NCBI RefSeq assembly: GCF_003031675.1
Contig: NZ_PYWX01000042.1
Location: forward strand, 1 to 64,000
Length of the DNA: 64,000 nucleotides
Source: Pseudomonas palleroniana
Lineage (GTDB): Bacteria > Pseudomonadota > Gammaproteobacteria > Pseudomonadales > Pseudomonadaceae
Reading direction: 5' to 3'
Shown: positions 8,467 to 17,494 of the stretch, in pieces
Layout: every line of letters begins with the position of its first letter
Numbering within the stretch: position 1 is the first letter of the stretch
Notes under the pieces: generated by a model
Told to the model about the DNA's origin: nothing
The model's input: only the letters and a program-made list of their open reading frames with translations
Databases searched by the model: none
Position numbers and translations under genes: made by a program

Positions 8467-10089
8467 TCAGTTGTTATTGATGTCCACATGCCGGGTTTCC
8501 TTGAGGCAGAACAACCCCATGATCAAGCTCACCCCGGTGACCACCACCGGGTACCACAAGCCGTAGAAGATATCGCCGGTGTACACCACCAGCGCAAACG
8601 ACACTGTCGGCAGGAACCCGCCGAACCAGCCGTTACCGATATGGTAGGGCAGCGACATCGAGGTATAGCGGATCCGCGTCGGGAACAGCTCGACCATCAA
8701 CGCCGCCAGCGGCCCGTAGCACATGGCGGCAATCAGGATCAGCGCCACGATCAACACCACCACCATCACCTTGTTGACCTGGGCCACATCCGCTGATGTC
8801 GGGTAACCGGCCAAGGTCACAGCGCCACGCAGGGCGGCTTCGTCGAAACCGTCGATGCGCACATCGCCCACGTTGACCTGCACCGAGCTGCCTGTCGGGG
8901 CGGCGGCGCTGTGGTAAGGCAGGCCTTGTTTGACCAGGAAGGTCTTGACCTTGTCGCACGGGCTGTCAAAACGTGCCTTGCCCACTGGATCGAACTGGAA
9001 GGTGCAGGTGGCAGGGTCTGCCAAGACGGTGATCGGTGCCTGGCGGCTGGCCTGGTCCATCGCCGGGTTGGTGTAATGGGCCAGGCCCTTGAAGATCGGG
9101 AAGTACAGCACGGTCGCCAGCAGCAGGCCGAGCATCAACACCGGTTTGCGGCCCAGCTTGTCCGACAGCCAGCCGAACAGGATAAAGAACGGCGCGCCAA
9201 TCACCACACTGATGATCAGCAGCATATTGGCCAGGGCCGGGTCCATCTTCAAAAATTGGGTGAGGAAGAACAAGACATAGAATTGTGCCGCGTAAAAGGT
9301 CACCGCCTGGCCGCCGTTGATGCTGAACAGGGCGATCAACACCACCTTGAGGTTTTCCCATTTGCCGAAGGATTCGCGGATCGGCGATCGGCTGGCCTTG
9401 CCTTCCTCTTTCATTTTCAGGAACGCGGGCGACTCGTGCAGGCTCATGCGAATCCAAGTGGAAATGCCCAGCAGCACGATGGAGAACAGGAACGGGATAC
9501 GCCAGCCCCACACCTCGAACTGGTCGCCGGTGAAGTAACGGCAGGCCAGCACGACCAGCAGTGACAACAACAGGCCAATGGTGGCGGTGGACTGAATCCA
9601 GCTGGTGTGCAAACCGCGTTCGCCGGCGGGGGCATGTTCGGCCACGTAGGTGGCCGCGCCGCCGTACTCACCGCCCAGTGCCAGGCCCTGCAGCATGCGC
9701 AGTACGATCAGGATGATCGGCGCGGCGATGCCGATGCTGGCGTAGTTGGGCAATAAGCCGACGCAAAAGGTCGCCACGCCCATCAGGATGATGGTGACCA
9801 GGAACGTGTATTTGCGCCCGATCATATCCCCCAGGCGGCCGAATACCAGGGCGCCGAACGGCCGCACCACAAAGCCGGCAGCAAAGGCCATCAACGCGAA
9901 GATAAACGCGGTGGTGTCGTTGACCCCCGCAAAGAACTGTTTGCTGATGACCGCCGCCAGGGCGCCGTAGAGAAAAAAGTCATACCACTCGAACACCGTG
10001 CCCAGGGATGAGGCGAAGATGACTTTCTTTGAGTCGTTGCTGGTGCTCGCGTCGATTACCGAGCCCAGGGGTTGAGCATGTTCTGACAT
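8467..10089 (-). CDS. MFS transporter, metabolite:H+ symporter type
   Basis: This 540-residue, 12-helix inner-membrane protein belongs to the MHS group of the major facilitator family (ShiA/KgtP/ProP relatives). The start GTVFEWYDFFLYGALAAVI is typical, as are FGRLGDMIGRKYTFLVT between helices 2 and 3 and the later FGWLSDKLGRKPVLM. Between helices 8 and 9 there is an extra hydrophilic loop of about 90 residues (about 345-435) with two Cys, larger than in the short family members. It follows the dehydrogenase gene on the same strand by 84 bp and may import that enzyme's alcohol substrate. The substrate is not known. Confidence 0.85.
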   Translation of the reverse strand: MSEHAQPLGSVIDASTSNDSKKVIFASSLGTVFEWYDFFLYGALAAVISKQFFAGVNDTTAFIFALMAFAAGFVVRPFGALVFGRLGDMIGRKYTFLVTIILMGVATFCVGLLPNYASIGIAAPIILIVLRMLQGLALGGEYGGAATYVAEHAPAGERGLHTSWIQSTATIGLLLSLLVVLACRYFTGDQFEVWGWRIPFLFSIVLLGISTWIRMSLHESPAFLKMKEEGKASRSPIRESFGKWENLKVVLIALFSINGGQAVTFYAAQFYVLFFLTQFLKMDPALANMLLIISVVIGAPFFILFGWLSDKLGRKPVLMLGLLLATVLYFPIFKGLAHYTNPAMDQASRQAPITVLADPATCTFQFDPVGKARFDSPCDKVKTFLVKQGLPYHSAAAPTGSSVQVNVGDVRIDGFDEAALRGAVTLAGYPTSADVAQVNKVMVVVLIVALILIAAMCYGPLAALMVELFPTRIRYTSMSLPYHIGNGWFGGFLPTVSFALVVYTGDIFYGLWYPVVVTGVSLIMGLFCLKETRHVDINNN

Positions 10090-10130
10090 CGGGTAGCCCT
10101 CACAGTGATTATTTATTGTTGTTCCACTGT

Positions 10131-10150
10131 CGGCGCCGGGGGCGGCGCCG
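10131..10150 (-). other. Hairpin between dehydrogenase and transporter genes
   Basis: The 7-bp GC stem CGGCGCC/GGCGCCG closes a 6-nt G-rich loop. It is followed on the minus strand by an ACAGTG...CACTGT pair (10102-10130). There is no T-run, so it may modulate read-through or protect the upstream transcript. Confidence 0.4.
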
Positions 10151-10173
10151 CTATTGCTTCATTCATTGCCTCA

Positions 10174-11835
10174 TTAAGCCGGATGCGCTGCGTTTTCGTT
10201 GACGTTCTTCGCGAGCAAGCTCGCTTCTACAGTATTGGGCGACAAGATGAGCTGCGCCGCTTTCTCAGCGATCATCAAGGTCGGTGAGCAGGTGTTGCCG
10301 GAAGTGATGCGCGGCATGATCGACGCATCGGCGATGCGCAGGCCGGGTACGCCATGCACCCGCAGTTGCGCGTCGACCACCGCGTCCTTGTCATCGCCCA
10401 TGCGGCAGGTGCCCACTGGATGGAAGATCGTGGTGCCGATCCGCGCGGCGGCTTCGTGCAGTTGCTCTTCGGTTTGCAGTGCGTCACCAGGCAGGTATTC
10501 CACCGGCTTGAACTGGCTCAGCGCCGGCGCTGCAACAATCCGCCGAGTCAGGCGGATCGCGTCGGCGGCCACTCGCAGGTCTTCCGGATGGCTGAGGTAG
10601 TTGGGCCGGATCAATGGGGCATCTGCCGGGTTGGCCGAACGGATATCGATGCGGCCACGGCTGTGTGGGCGCAGGTCGCAGACCGAGGCGGTAAAGGCCG
10701 GGAACCCGTGCAACGGCTCGCCAAAACGCTCCAGGGACAGCGGCTGCACATGGTATTCAAGGTTGGCCGAAGTCTGCTCGGGGCCGGAGCGGGCAAACGC
10801 GCCGAGCTGGCTGGGCGCCATCGACAACGGGCCACTGCGGTCATACAGGTAGCGCAGGCCCATGCCCATCTTGCCCCACACCGAGCCTGCGATCTGGTTC
10901 AGGGTGCGTGCGTTTTCCAGTTTGTAGATCAGGCGCAACTGCAGGTGGTCCTGCAGGTTGCCGCCCACCCCCGGCAGGTCATGCAGCACATTGATGCCCA
11001 ATGGCTTGAGCACGTTGGAAGGACCTATCCCAGAGCGCTGCAGAATGCCCGGGGAGCCCACGGAACCGGCGCACAGCACGATCTCCTGGCGCGCCTTCCA
11101 GCCGACCTGCTGGCCATGCTGACGGCCTAGGACGGTGGTTGCCCGGCCGTTTTCCAGCAACACGCGGTCGACTTCCACCTCGGTCAACACGGTGAGGTTG
11201 GGCCGCTGGCGAATCGGCTTGAGAAACGCCTTCGCTGCGTTCCAGCGTACGCCGGCCTTTTGGTTGACCTGGAAGTAACCGCAGCCTTCGTTATCGCCCT
11301 GGTTGAAATCGTTGAGCGCTGCGATGCCGCTTTGCGCGGCCGCGTCGCGGAATGCGTCGAGGATCGGCCAGTGCAGACGCTGTTGTTCGACGCGCCACTC
11401 GCCGCCATCGCCGTGAAATGCAGAGCTGCCGGCAAAATGGTTTTCGCTCTGCTTGAACAGCGGCAGTACATCTTTCCAGGCCCAACCCGGATTGCCCGCC
11501 GCCGCCCAGCCGTCGTAGTCCTTGGCCTGGCCGCGCATGTAGATCATGCCGTTGATGGACGAGCAACCGCCCAGCACCTTGCCCCGTGGATAGCTCAGCG
11601 CACGGCCCTGCAGGCCCTCCTGGGCTTCGGTCTTGAAGCACCAGTCGGTGCGCGGGTTACCGATGCAGAACAGGTAGCCGACGGGGATATGGATCCAGGG
11701 GTAGTTGTCGCGGCCGCCGGCTTCGAGCAGCAGCACACGGTGGGCGGGGTTGGCCGACAGTCGATTGGCCAGCAGGCAGCCGGCCGGGCCGGCGCCCACT
11801 ATCACGTAATCGTATTGAGCAGTTGCACTGGGCAT
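10174..11835 (-). CDS. GMC-family FAD-dependent alcohol/choline dehydrogenase
   Basis: This 553-residue flavoprotein belongs to the glucose-methanol-choline oxidoreductase family (BetA/AlkJ-like). The FAD-binding motif DYVIVGAGPAGCLLANRLS is at residues 9-27. The first GMC signature is SYPRGKVLGGCSSINGMIYM, and the second has the form GSVGSPGILQRSGIG. The catalytic His/Asn region near the C-terminus is IFHPVGTCRMG and ITSGNTCSPTLMIAEKAA. It oxidises an alcohol to an aldehyde. The substrate is unknown, and the neighbouring MFS transporter and divergent LysR gene suggest a dedicated catabolic unit. The last roughly 18 codons are partly made of REP-like sequence (VEASLLAKN). Confidence 0.9.
   Translation of the reverse strand: MPSATAQYDYVIVGAGPAGCLLANRLSANPAHRVLLLEAGGRDNYPWIHIPVGYLFCIGNPRTDWCFKTEAQEGLQGRALSYPRGKVLGGCSSINGMIYMRGQAKDYDGWAAAGNPGWAWKDVLPLFKQSENHFAGSSAFHGDGGEWRVEQQRLHWPILDAFRDAAAQSGIAALNDFNQGDNEGCGYFQVNQKAGVRWNAAKAFLKPIRQRPNLTVLTEVEVDRVLLENGRATTVLGRQHGQQVGWKARQEIVLCAGSVGSPGILQRSGIGPSNVLKPLGINVLHDLPGVGGNLQDHLQLRLIYKLENARTLNQIAGSVWGKMGMGLRYLYDRSGPLSMAPSQLGAFARSGPEQTSANLEYHVQPLSLERFGEPLHGFPAFTASVCDLRPHSRGRIDIRSANPADAPLIRPNYLSHPEDLRVAADAIRLTRRIVAAPALSQFKPVEYLPGDALQTEEQLHEAAARIGTTIFHPVGTCRMGDDKDAVVDAQLRVHGVPGLRIADASIMPRITSGNTCSPTLMIAEKAAQLILSPNTVEASLLAKNVNENAAHPA
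10207..10230. repeat. Single REP-like palindrome inside the 3' end of the dehydrogenase gene
   Basis: CTTCGCGAGCAAGCTCGCTT followed by CTAC has the common Pseudomonas REP layout and is read as codons near the end of the dehydrogenase gene. No second arm is nearby. Confidence 0.55.
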
Positions 11836-11875
11836 CTCGGGTCTCGCTTGTTTTTCTTATTGGCTTCATCCTAGT

Positions 11876-11906
11876 TGTTAGTTTTCGTCTTAAAAATGTT
11901 AGTTTT
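11876..11906. promoter_or_regulatory. Direct repeat in the divergent dehydrogenase/LysR promoter
   Basis: TGTTAGTTTT occurs at 11876-11885 and again at 11897-11906, exactly 21 bp apart (two helical turns). It lies between the dehydrogenase start (11835) and the LysR start (11965). It is a candidate LysR binding site. Confidence 0.4.
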
Positions 11907-11964
11907 TACCCAGCTGCTGTGCGTTTTTAAACAGCGTGCATGGGACTTGCGCAACGGAGGCGAT

Positions 11965-12858
11965 ATGTTCGACTGGAACGACCTGCGGTATTTTCTGGAG
12001 TTGCAGCGCAGTGGCCGCCTGCTCACCGCCGCGCAACGCTTGAAAACCACCCACGCCACCGTCGCTCGGCATATCGAAGCCATCGAGAAAAGCCTCGGCA
12101 CGGCGCTGTTCGTGCAGCACGCCCAGGGCTACGAACTGACGCCCGCGGGCGAAGCGTTGCTCAAGCATGCCGAGGCCATGGAAAACGTCGCATTGCTGGC
12201 CGAAGACGAGCTCACTCATTCAGCCGCGCCCCTGGGCAAGATCCGCCTGGGGGTGGCCGAAGGGTTGGGGGTGATGTTCCTCGCCGGCCGCATGGGCGGG
12301 CTGTTCGAGCGGTATCCGGGGTTGGAAGTGGAACTGGTGGCGGTGCCGCGCTTCGTCAGCATCCTCAACCGTGAAGCGGAAATCAGCATTCACCTCGAAC
12401 GCCCCAGCGTCGACCAACTCGTCACGCGCAAACTCACCGATTACCGCCTTGCGCTCTACGCCAGCCGCGCCTACCTGGAGCGTCACCCGCCGATCGAAAA
12501 GCGTGAAGACCTCGCCACCCATTCATGGATCGATTACGTGGATGACCTGCTGTTCAGCCAGGAACTGAAATTCCTCAGCAGCTTCTGCCGAAACCCTAAA
12601 GTGGTCTTCCACAGCACCAGCGTGATTGCCCAGCACCAGGCTGCGCGTTCGGGGTTGGGCATCGCGGTACTGCCGTGCTTCATGGCGGCGGGGGATGCGG
12701 ATCTGGTGGCGTTGTTGCCGGGGGAGAGTATTCAGCGCAGTTACTGGATCAGCTCGAGGCGGGAGTTGCACAAATCCGTGAGGTTGCGGGTGTTGTGGGA
12801 TTACGTCGTGGAGTTGTGCGCACGGGAGCAAGCGTTGCTGCTCAACGAGCCTGACTGA
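11965..12858 (+). CDS. LysR-family transcriptional regulator
   Basis: This 297-residue protein has an N-terminal winged HTH (MFDWNDLRYFLELQRSGRLL, then TAAQRLKTTHATVARHIEAIE) and a C-terminal effector domain. The block at about 90-110 (GKIRLGVAEGLGVMFLA) starts the effector fold. I chose the ATG at 11965 because GGAGG lies 4 nt upstream. The frame is open from 11875 but the extension is unlike the family. It lies divergent to the GMC dehydrogenase-MFS operon, its likely target. Confidence 0.87.
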   Translation: MFDWNDLRYFLELQRSGRLLTAAQRLKTTHATVARHIEAIEKSLGTALFVQHAQGYELTPAGEALLKHAEAMENVALLAEDELTHSAAPLGKIRLGVAEGLGVMFLAGRMGGLFERYPGLEVELVAVPRFVSILNREAEISIHLERPSVDQLVTRKLTDYRLALYASRAYLERHPPIEKREDLATHSWIDYVDDLLFSQELKFLSSFCRNPKVVFHSTSVIAQHQAARSGLGIAVLPCFMAAGDADLVALLPGESIQRSYWISSRRELHKSVRLRVLWDYVVELCAREQALLLNEPD

Positions 12859-12876
12859 ATAAACCGGATAAAAAAA

Positions 12877-12965
12877 TGTGGGAGGGGGCTTGCTCCCGAT
12901 AGCGATGGCTCAGTCACAGATGTGTTGACTGACCGGCTGCTATCGGGAGCAAGCCCCCTCCCACA
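12877..12965. repeat. GI-type REPIN, 89 bp
   Basis: Both arms are intact. The left starts TGTGGGAGGGGGCTTGCTCC and the right is its inverted copy ending CCACA. It fills the gap between two convergent genes, where it may also serve as a transcript end. Confidence 0.88.
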
Positions 12966-12992
12966 ATTGGACTGTGTTGCGTCAGGGTGACC

Positions 12993-14861
12993 TTAAAGCT
13001 TCACCACCTGATGCACCTGCTCGGCACACGCGCGCGCATTCTCAATCATCGTGCCAAACGCCTCGCTGGCAATCTCATCGTGGGTCAGCCAGCGCTTTTT
13101 CTGGCTCAAGCGGTAGTGGTAGCGCAGTTCGCCATCCTTGAGGGTTCCGTCGAGGTCCAGGTCGTACCAGGGCGAGCGCACTTGGCATCCGGGGATGGCT
13201 TTTTCCATTTGCCCGCCGCTGAGGGTGATGGTGTAGTCATTGGTTTCGGGGTTGCCCAGGTACAGTTCAGCCTGTTGTCCGTGGCGGCGATAGTTGATGA
13301 AGCTGTCCCAGCGCTCTTTCAAGGATGCATCGCTGTAGACGTAATCGTTCGCCAGTTTTTCCAGGGCATGCTGGTCGTTCAAGGTGGCTTTGACGGTATA
13401 GCCATCGTGCATGACGAAGGCGGTGGGCTCGCGGGTGATGTGGCAGTCGCTGATCTCGTTGCCGAAGTTGGCGCAGATGTTCTGGTCGGTGGCAGTGGCG
13501 CCTTGCTGGCGGTCGGCGACGCTCAGTTGCATCAGCGGCAGGCGGCTGAAGGTGATGGTGGCCTGGATCGCGCCGTTGCCCTGTTTGTCGAAGTGGACTT
13601 TTTTATCCAGAAGCAGGGTGGTTTCGGGGCGTTCCAGCGGGATGTGTTCTTCGCGTACCTGGCCCTGGGCATCGTTGACCAGTACCCAGCGGTCCTGGAT
13701 GTCCGGCATCACCTGGCCGGGCGCAAACACCGGGTTGGTCGGGTCGAGCCACCACACCTGGTCATCCACTTCGGCACGCACGATGGCGTGGTTCGGGGCG
13801 AGGGTGCCGGGGATCAGCAAGGACTCGACCACATCGCCACGGCTGACCCAGGCCGTCTCGGCCTTGATGCCACTGGCCTTGAGCATGGCGGTCAGCAGAA
13901 TCGCCAGGTCTTTGCAGTCGCCATAACCATGCTGCTCGATTTCCGCCAGGTTGAACGGCACGTAGCCGCGTTCGGTGGCGCGCCAGTCGCCCAGGTAGCG
14001 GTAATGGTCGTTGATGTGTTGCATCAGTGCGGCGACTTGTTCGGCCGGTGCCAGGCCGCGTGCGGCGACTACGGCGGCGGCACTTTGCGTGGGCAGGCTG
14101 GCGCCAAGGATCTGGTTGTAGCGTTGGGCGAAATCGCCGAAATACGCCTGGCGATCCAGTGCGCTGCCCACCTCCAGGCGCGGGATGCGCAACAGGGCGG
14201 CGTTGGCGGATTCGTTGATGTAGTTCAGGTAGGCGGGGGTTGTTTGCACTACGTCCAGAGTCTTGCCGTTGGCCGAGGGCGTCACCTTGAAACCCTCGAA
14301 CAATTCACTGCGCCATTCGATCGGCCGTTCGGCGGTAAAGCGCGCCTTGAAGTGGTCGCGCCGTGTCGCGCTGGGACCGAACTTGAGCGCGTAGTGAAAC
14401 TGGGTCATCAGCGGTTTCGCGGGGTTGTGTTCGCGCACGGTCAGGCGGATCTGTGTACCGACGCGCAAGTTGGGGAAGGCCAGGGAGGTCTGCTTGTCGC
14501 GGCTGAAACCCTGGTCCGGGTTGGGCGCGGTGCGTGTGTCGATCTGTGCGGCACCCAGTGCTACCGGCTTCGCGCCGGGTTGGGTGGATTGCGCGCTGAT
14601 CACTTCAAAGGTGTCGCCTTCGGAGTAATCGAAGTCGATGCGCGAAAGCATTTCGCGGCCGTTGGGCTTGAGGATGGTGTAGTGGTAGGTGGTGGTGCAG
14701 TCGGTGCTGGCGTCGCGGTTGAAGTGGCAGTGCAGTTCGGTGTCGCTGGCCAGCGGGGCTTCGGCCATGGGTTGCAACGCAGCGTAGGTGGACTGGGCAG
14801 CGAGGCCCAGGCTGAGGGCAAGCAACGGGCGGTGAAACGGAAAACGGTACAAACGGGACAT
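12993..14861 (-). CDS. DUF3857 and transglutaminase-like protein, exported
   Basis: This 622-residue protein has a Sec signal peptide (MSRLYRFPFHRPLLALSLGL with a cleavage-like AQSTYAA after it). A DUF3857 domain (about 45-225) and a transglutaminase-like domain (about 265-380) follow. The probable catalytic triad residues are Cys in HGYGDCKDLAILL, His in APNHAIVRAEV and Asp in WWLDPTNP. The remaining C-terminal part is beta-rich and of unknown role. It should be periplasmic or secreted, and its substrate is unknown. I chose the ATG at 14861 (GAGG about 6 nt upstream) over a GTG at 14879. It is monocistronic and ends next to a REPIN. Confidence 0.85.
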   Translation of the reverse strand: MSRLYRFPFHRPLLALSLGLAAQSTYAALQPMAEAPLASDTELHCHFNRDASTDCTTTYHYTILKPNGREMLSRIDFDYSEGDTFEVISAQSTQPGAKPVALGAAQIDTRTAPNPDQGFSRDKQTSLAFPNLRVGTQIRLTVREHNPAKPLMTQFHYALKFGPSATRRDHFKARFTAERPIEWRSELFEGFKVTPSANGKTLDVVQTTPAYLNYINESANAALLRIPRLEVGSALDRQAYFGDFAQRYNQILGASLPTQSAAAVVAARGLAPAEQVAALMQHINDHYRYLGDWRATERGYVPFNLAEIEQHGYGDCKDLAILLTAMLKASGIKAETAWVSRGDVVESLLIPGTLAPNHAIVRAEVDDQVWWLDPTNPVFAPGQVMPDIQDRWVLVNDAQGQVREEHIPLERPETTLLLDKKVHFDKQGNGAIQATITFSRLPLMQLSVADRQQGATATDQNICANFGNEISDCHITREPTAFVMHDGYTVKATLNDQHALEKLANDYVYSDASLKERWDSFINYRRHGQQAELYLGNPETNDYTITLSGGQMEKAIPGCQVRSPWYDLDLDGTLKDGELRYHYRLSQKKRWLTHDEIASEAFGTMIENARACAEQVHQVVKL

Positions 14862-15007
14862 TGGCGCCTCGGGTGACACATTGAAACAACTACCCGATGG
14901 GTAGTGAGAAGGCGGCGAATGATAATGGATCGCAACAATAAAGGCCAGGATTGTTCGACAATATATTGGCTGTAAGGCCCGAGATAGAGCCTTTTCTATG
15001 ATTTATG

Positions 15008-16108
15008 TCAGGGGTTCAGCAGTTCGAATTCGGCGCTCGCAAGCTTTTCGCCATTGATCAAGACATGTACCGCGTGTTTGCCGGGGTAGTGCTTGCGCGT
15101 GGTCAGCTCGCGGATATGTTGTTCACGACGGATGCTCTGACGCTCGCCTGCGCCGAGGGTAAATGCCTTGAGCTTGAACACCTTGGCCGCGCTGTGACCG
15201 GCGCTTTTGACGTAATCGATGGCGTAGTCCACCACCAGCTTTTGCGCAGCGGCGGCGGTGGATTCCAGGCTGAAAGACAGGTTGATGCGTTCCCCCAGGC
15301 GGATCACGGCCGGTGTGACGCAAAGGTGATGAATCTTCACCTCGGCTTTGGCGCCCGCGCCCATGATCGTCAGCGCGCGGCTGTTACCTTGCTTGATCAG
15401 GCTGCGCAGTGCGTGACGGGCGATCCAGGCGGTGTGCGGGTTATCCAGGGACCAGCCTTCGATCAGGGTGAGCACCCAGTCCGGGTGGTCCTTGGTGATG
15501 TCGTTGAGGTGGTTGGCCACCGATTTGCGCACGTACAGGCTGCTGTCGGCCTTGAGGTTGTCGAGGATCACCTCGCACAGCTCGGGGTTGGCTTGCACTT
15601 GACCCAGGCGAAAGGACCAGGGCAGGCGAGGGCGCGAACCTTCGCTGGCGAGGCGACGCACGTGTTCATTGTCATCCAGCGACCAGGTCCGCATCACCGC
15701 CAGGGTGCGTTCGAAGTCATCCAGCAGGAACTGGCGGATAGCGAATTCGGCTGAACCAAAGGTGGTGAAGTATTTGAGCGCGGCCATGGAGCGCTCGAAG
15801 TCGTCACGCCCGTAACTGGCCACGTAGTGCGGCAGGAACAGGCTGACGAACCCGCTGTTCAGGCGCGGGGCCAGCGCATAAAGCAGCTTGAGGGTGTGCG
15901 GGTAATCCAGTGGGATGACCGCATGCAGGCTTTCACTGACCCGCGCCATGCGCTGCATCACCGACAACTCGGCAAGCCCCGCCTTGGCGCGCTTGAGGAA
16001 GCCCTTGGCGTCGAAATCCGGGTACACCGCCGTCATCTCGGTGGCGATGTGTTGCAGGCGTTCGAGGTTGAAGATTTCCTTGAGGGCCGGGGCGCTTTGT
16101 TCGGTCAT
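15008..16108 (-). CDS. HEAT-repeat DNA alkylation repair (AlkD-like) protein
   Basis: This 366-residue all-helical protein resembles the DNA alkylation repair family. Segments such as RTWSLDDNEHVRRLASEGSR and NLKADSSLYVRKSVANHLND are typical of its HEAT-like repeats with DNA-contacting Arg/Trp. It may be an alkylpurine glycosylase or only bind DNA. The C-terminal roughly 90 residues form a beta domain beyond the basic AlkD core. I chose the ATG at 16108, with GGA close upstream. ATG 16120 is possible. It is 28 nt after the glutamine-synthetase-like gene and probably cotranscribed. Confidence 0.8.
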   Translation of the reverse strand: MTEQSAPALKEIFNLERLQHIATEMTAVYPDFDAKGFLKRAKAGLAELSVMQRMARVSESLHAVIPLDYPHTLKLLYALAPRLNSGFVSLFLPHYVASYGRDDFERSMAALKYFTTFGSAEFAIRQFLLDDFERTLAVMRTWSLDDNEHVRRLASEGSRPRLPWSFRLGQVQANPELCEVILDNLKADSSLYVRKSVANHLNDITKDHPDWVLTLIEGWSLDNPHTAWIARHALRSLIKQGNSRALTIMGAGAKAEVKIHHLCVTPAVIRLGERINLSFSLESTAAAAQKLVVDYAIDYVKSAGHSAAKVFKLKAFTLGAGERQSIRREQHIRELTTRKHYPGKHAVHVLINGEKLASAEFELLNP

Positions 16109-16136
16109 CGGTGAGTCCATGCAGGGTGGGGGCGGT

Positions 16137-17483
16137 TCAGAGAAACCAGCGGTATTCCCGTGCCGCGATCTCTTGGTGGAAGGCCAAGTGATCCTGGCGT
16201 TTGTTTTCGCAATACACGTCGACGAATTCGCCGCCCAGCTTATCGCGCAATACCGGTTGGTGCTGCATGGCACGCACGGCGTCGAGCATTTCCAGGGGGA
16301 AGTCGGCGCCGCTGGTGCGGTCTTCGTTGAGCGGTGCGATGGGTTCGCGTTTGGCTTCAAGGCCATGCTCCAAACCGGCGAGGATGGCGGCCAGCACCAG
16401 ATACGGGTTGGCATCGGCACTGGCCAGGCGATGCTCGATGCGCAGGTTGCGTGGGTCGGACTCGGGGATGCGCACACAGGCGTCACGGTCCTCAAAACCC
16501 CAACTGGCGCGGGTCGCCGCGTTGACCGTACCGCCCAGGCGGCGGAAGGCGTTGTGGTTGGGCGAGAAAATCGGCATGCAGTGCGGCAACAACTCCAGGC
16601 AACCGGCCACGGCATGGCGCAGCGGTTGTTGCTGGTGCGCCGCCAGCAGGTTGTTGCCCGCCGCGTCATACAGGCTCACATGGACGTGCATGCCACTGCC
16701 GGGATATTGCAGATAGGGCTTGGCCATGAAACTGGCGCGGTAACCGTGCTTGAGCGCCACGCCACGGGTGCTGCGGCAGAACAGGGCGGCCCAGTCGGCG
16801 GCGCGCAGGCCGTCGTCCAGATGGCCGAAGTTGATCTCGAACTGGCCGGGGCCGAGCTCGGCGGTGATCACTGTGATGTCGATGCCTTGGTCCTTGGCGG
16901 TCTGTGCCATGTCGTCCAGTACCTCGCTGAAGCGCGACAGGCGTTCGATATGCAGGTTGGGCTGGTCATCGGCGTCGTCGCTCAGCGGGTCGCGGGCAAA
17001 TTGCGGCAGGCCGTTGTCGAGTTGCTTGTCGAACAGATAGAACTCCAGTTCGAACGCCACTACCGGGTGGATGCCCTTGTGTTGCAGGCGTTCCAGCACC
17101 TTGGCCAGCACTTCACGGGGTTCGAATTCGATGGGCGCTTCGGTGCCGTCGGAGGTGATCAGCATTTGGCCCAGTGGCTGTTTTTCCCAGGTCACGGGTT
17201 TGAGCGTACCCGGCACCAGGCGGCGGTTGGCATCCGGGTCGCCGTCGTTGAAGCAGTAGTCACCAATCTTGAACAACCCACCCTGAACGCCCAGCAGCAC
17301 GGCGTTTTGCGGCAGCTTCAAGGGGCTGCCGGCGGCGACCTTTTCCAGCATCTCCACGGGGTAGCGTTTGCCGTAGAAGTGCCCGGGGATATCCAGGGCG
17401 ATCAGGTCGACATAACGTACGTCGGGGTGGTTCTGGCGAAAGGTCCGGACTTCGGCCAGCAACGTCGAGCAATGGCTTTTCAC
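16137..17483 (-). CDS. Glutamine-synthetase-family ligase (glutamylpolyamine synthetase-like)
   Basis: This 448-residue enzyme has the GS catalytic fold. VVAFELEFYLFDKQ holds the ELE metal residues, AELGPGQFEINF follows, and GSGMHVHVSLYD holds the HVH motif. FSPNHNAFRRLGG and RIEHRLASADANPYL complete the set. It lacks the tyrosine adenylylation site of GlnA. Relatives (PuuA/PauA) ligate glutamate to polyamines or ethanolamine. The substrate is not visible here. The start is a GTG at 17483 with GGAG 8 nt upstream, and the open frame far upstream is spurious. It lies 11 nt after the XRE/cupin regulator, the PuuR-like arrangement. Confidence 0.87.
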   Translation of the reverse strand: MKSHCSTLLAEVRTFRQNHPDVRYVDLIALDIPGHFYGKRYPVEMLEKVAAGSPLKLPQNAVLLGVQGGLFKIGDYCFNDGDPDANRRLVPGTLKPVTWEKQPLGQMLITSDGTEAPIEFEPREVLAKVLERLQHKGIHPVVAFELEFYLFDKQLDNGLPQFARDPLSDDADDQPNLHIERLSRFSEVLDDMAQTAKDQGIDITVITAELGPGQFEINFGHLDDGLRAADWAALFCRSTRGVALKHGYRASFMAKPYLQYPGSGMHVHVSLYDAAGNNLLAAHQQQPLRHAVAGCLELLPHCMPIFSPNHNAFRRLGGTVNAATRASWGFEDRDACVRIPESDPRNLRIEHRLASADANPYLVLAAILAGLEHGLEAKREPIAPLNEDRTSGADFPLEMLDAVRAMQHQPVLRDKLGGEFVDVYCENKRQDHLAFHQEIAAREYRWFL

Positions 17484-17494
17484 GGGTGCAGCTC

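Noticed and set aside
12987..14876. 629-codon plus-strand open frame opposite the DUF3857 gene
   Set aside because: Shadow of the real minus-strand gene. The translation shows no family motif, while the minus frame has a signal peptide and catalytic triad.
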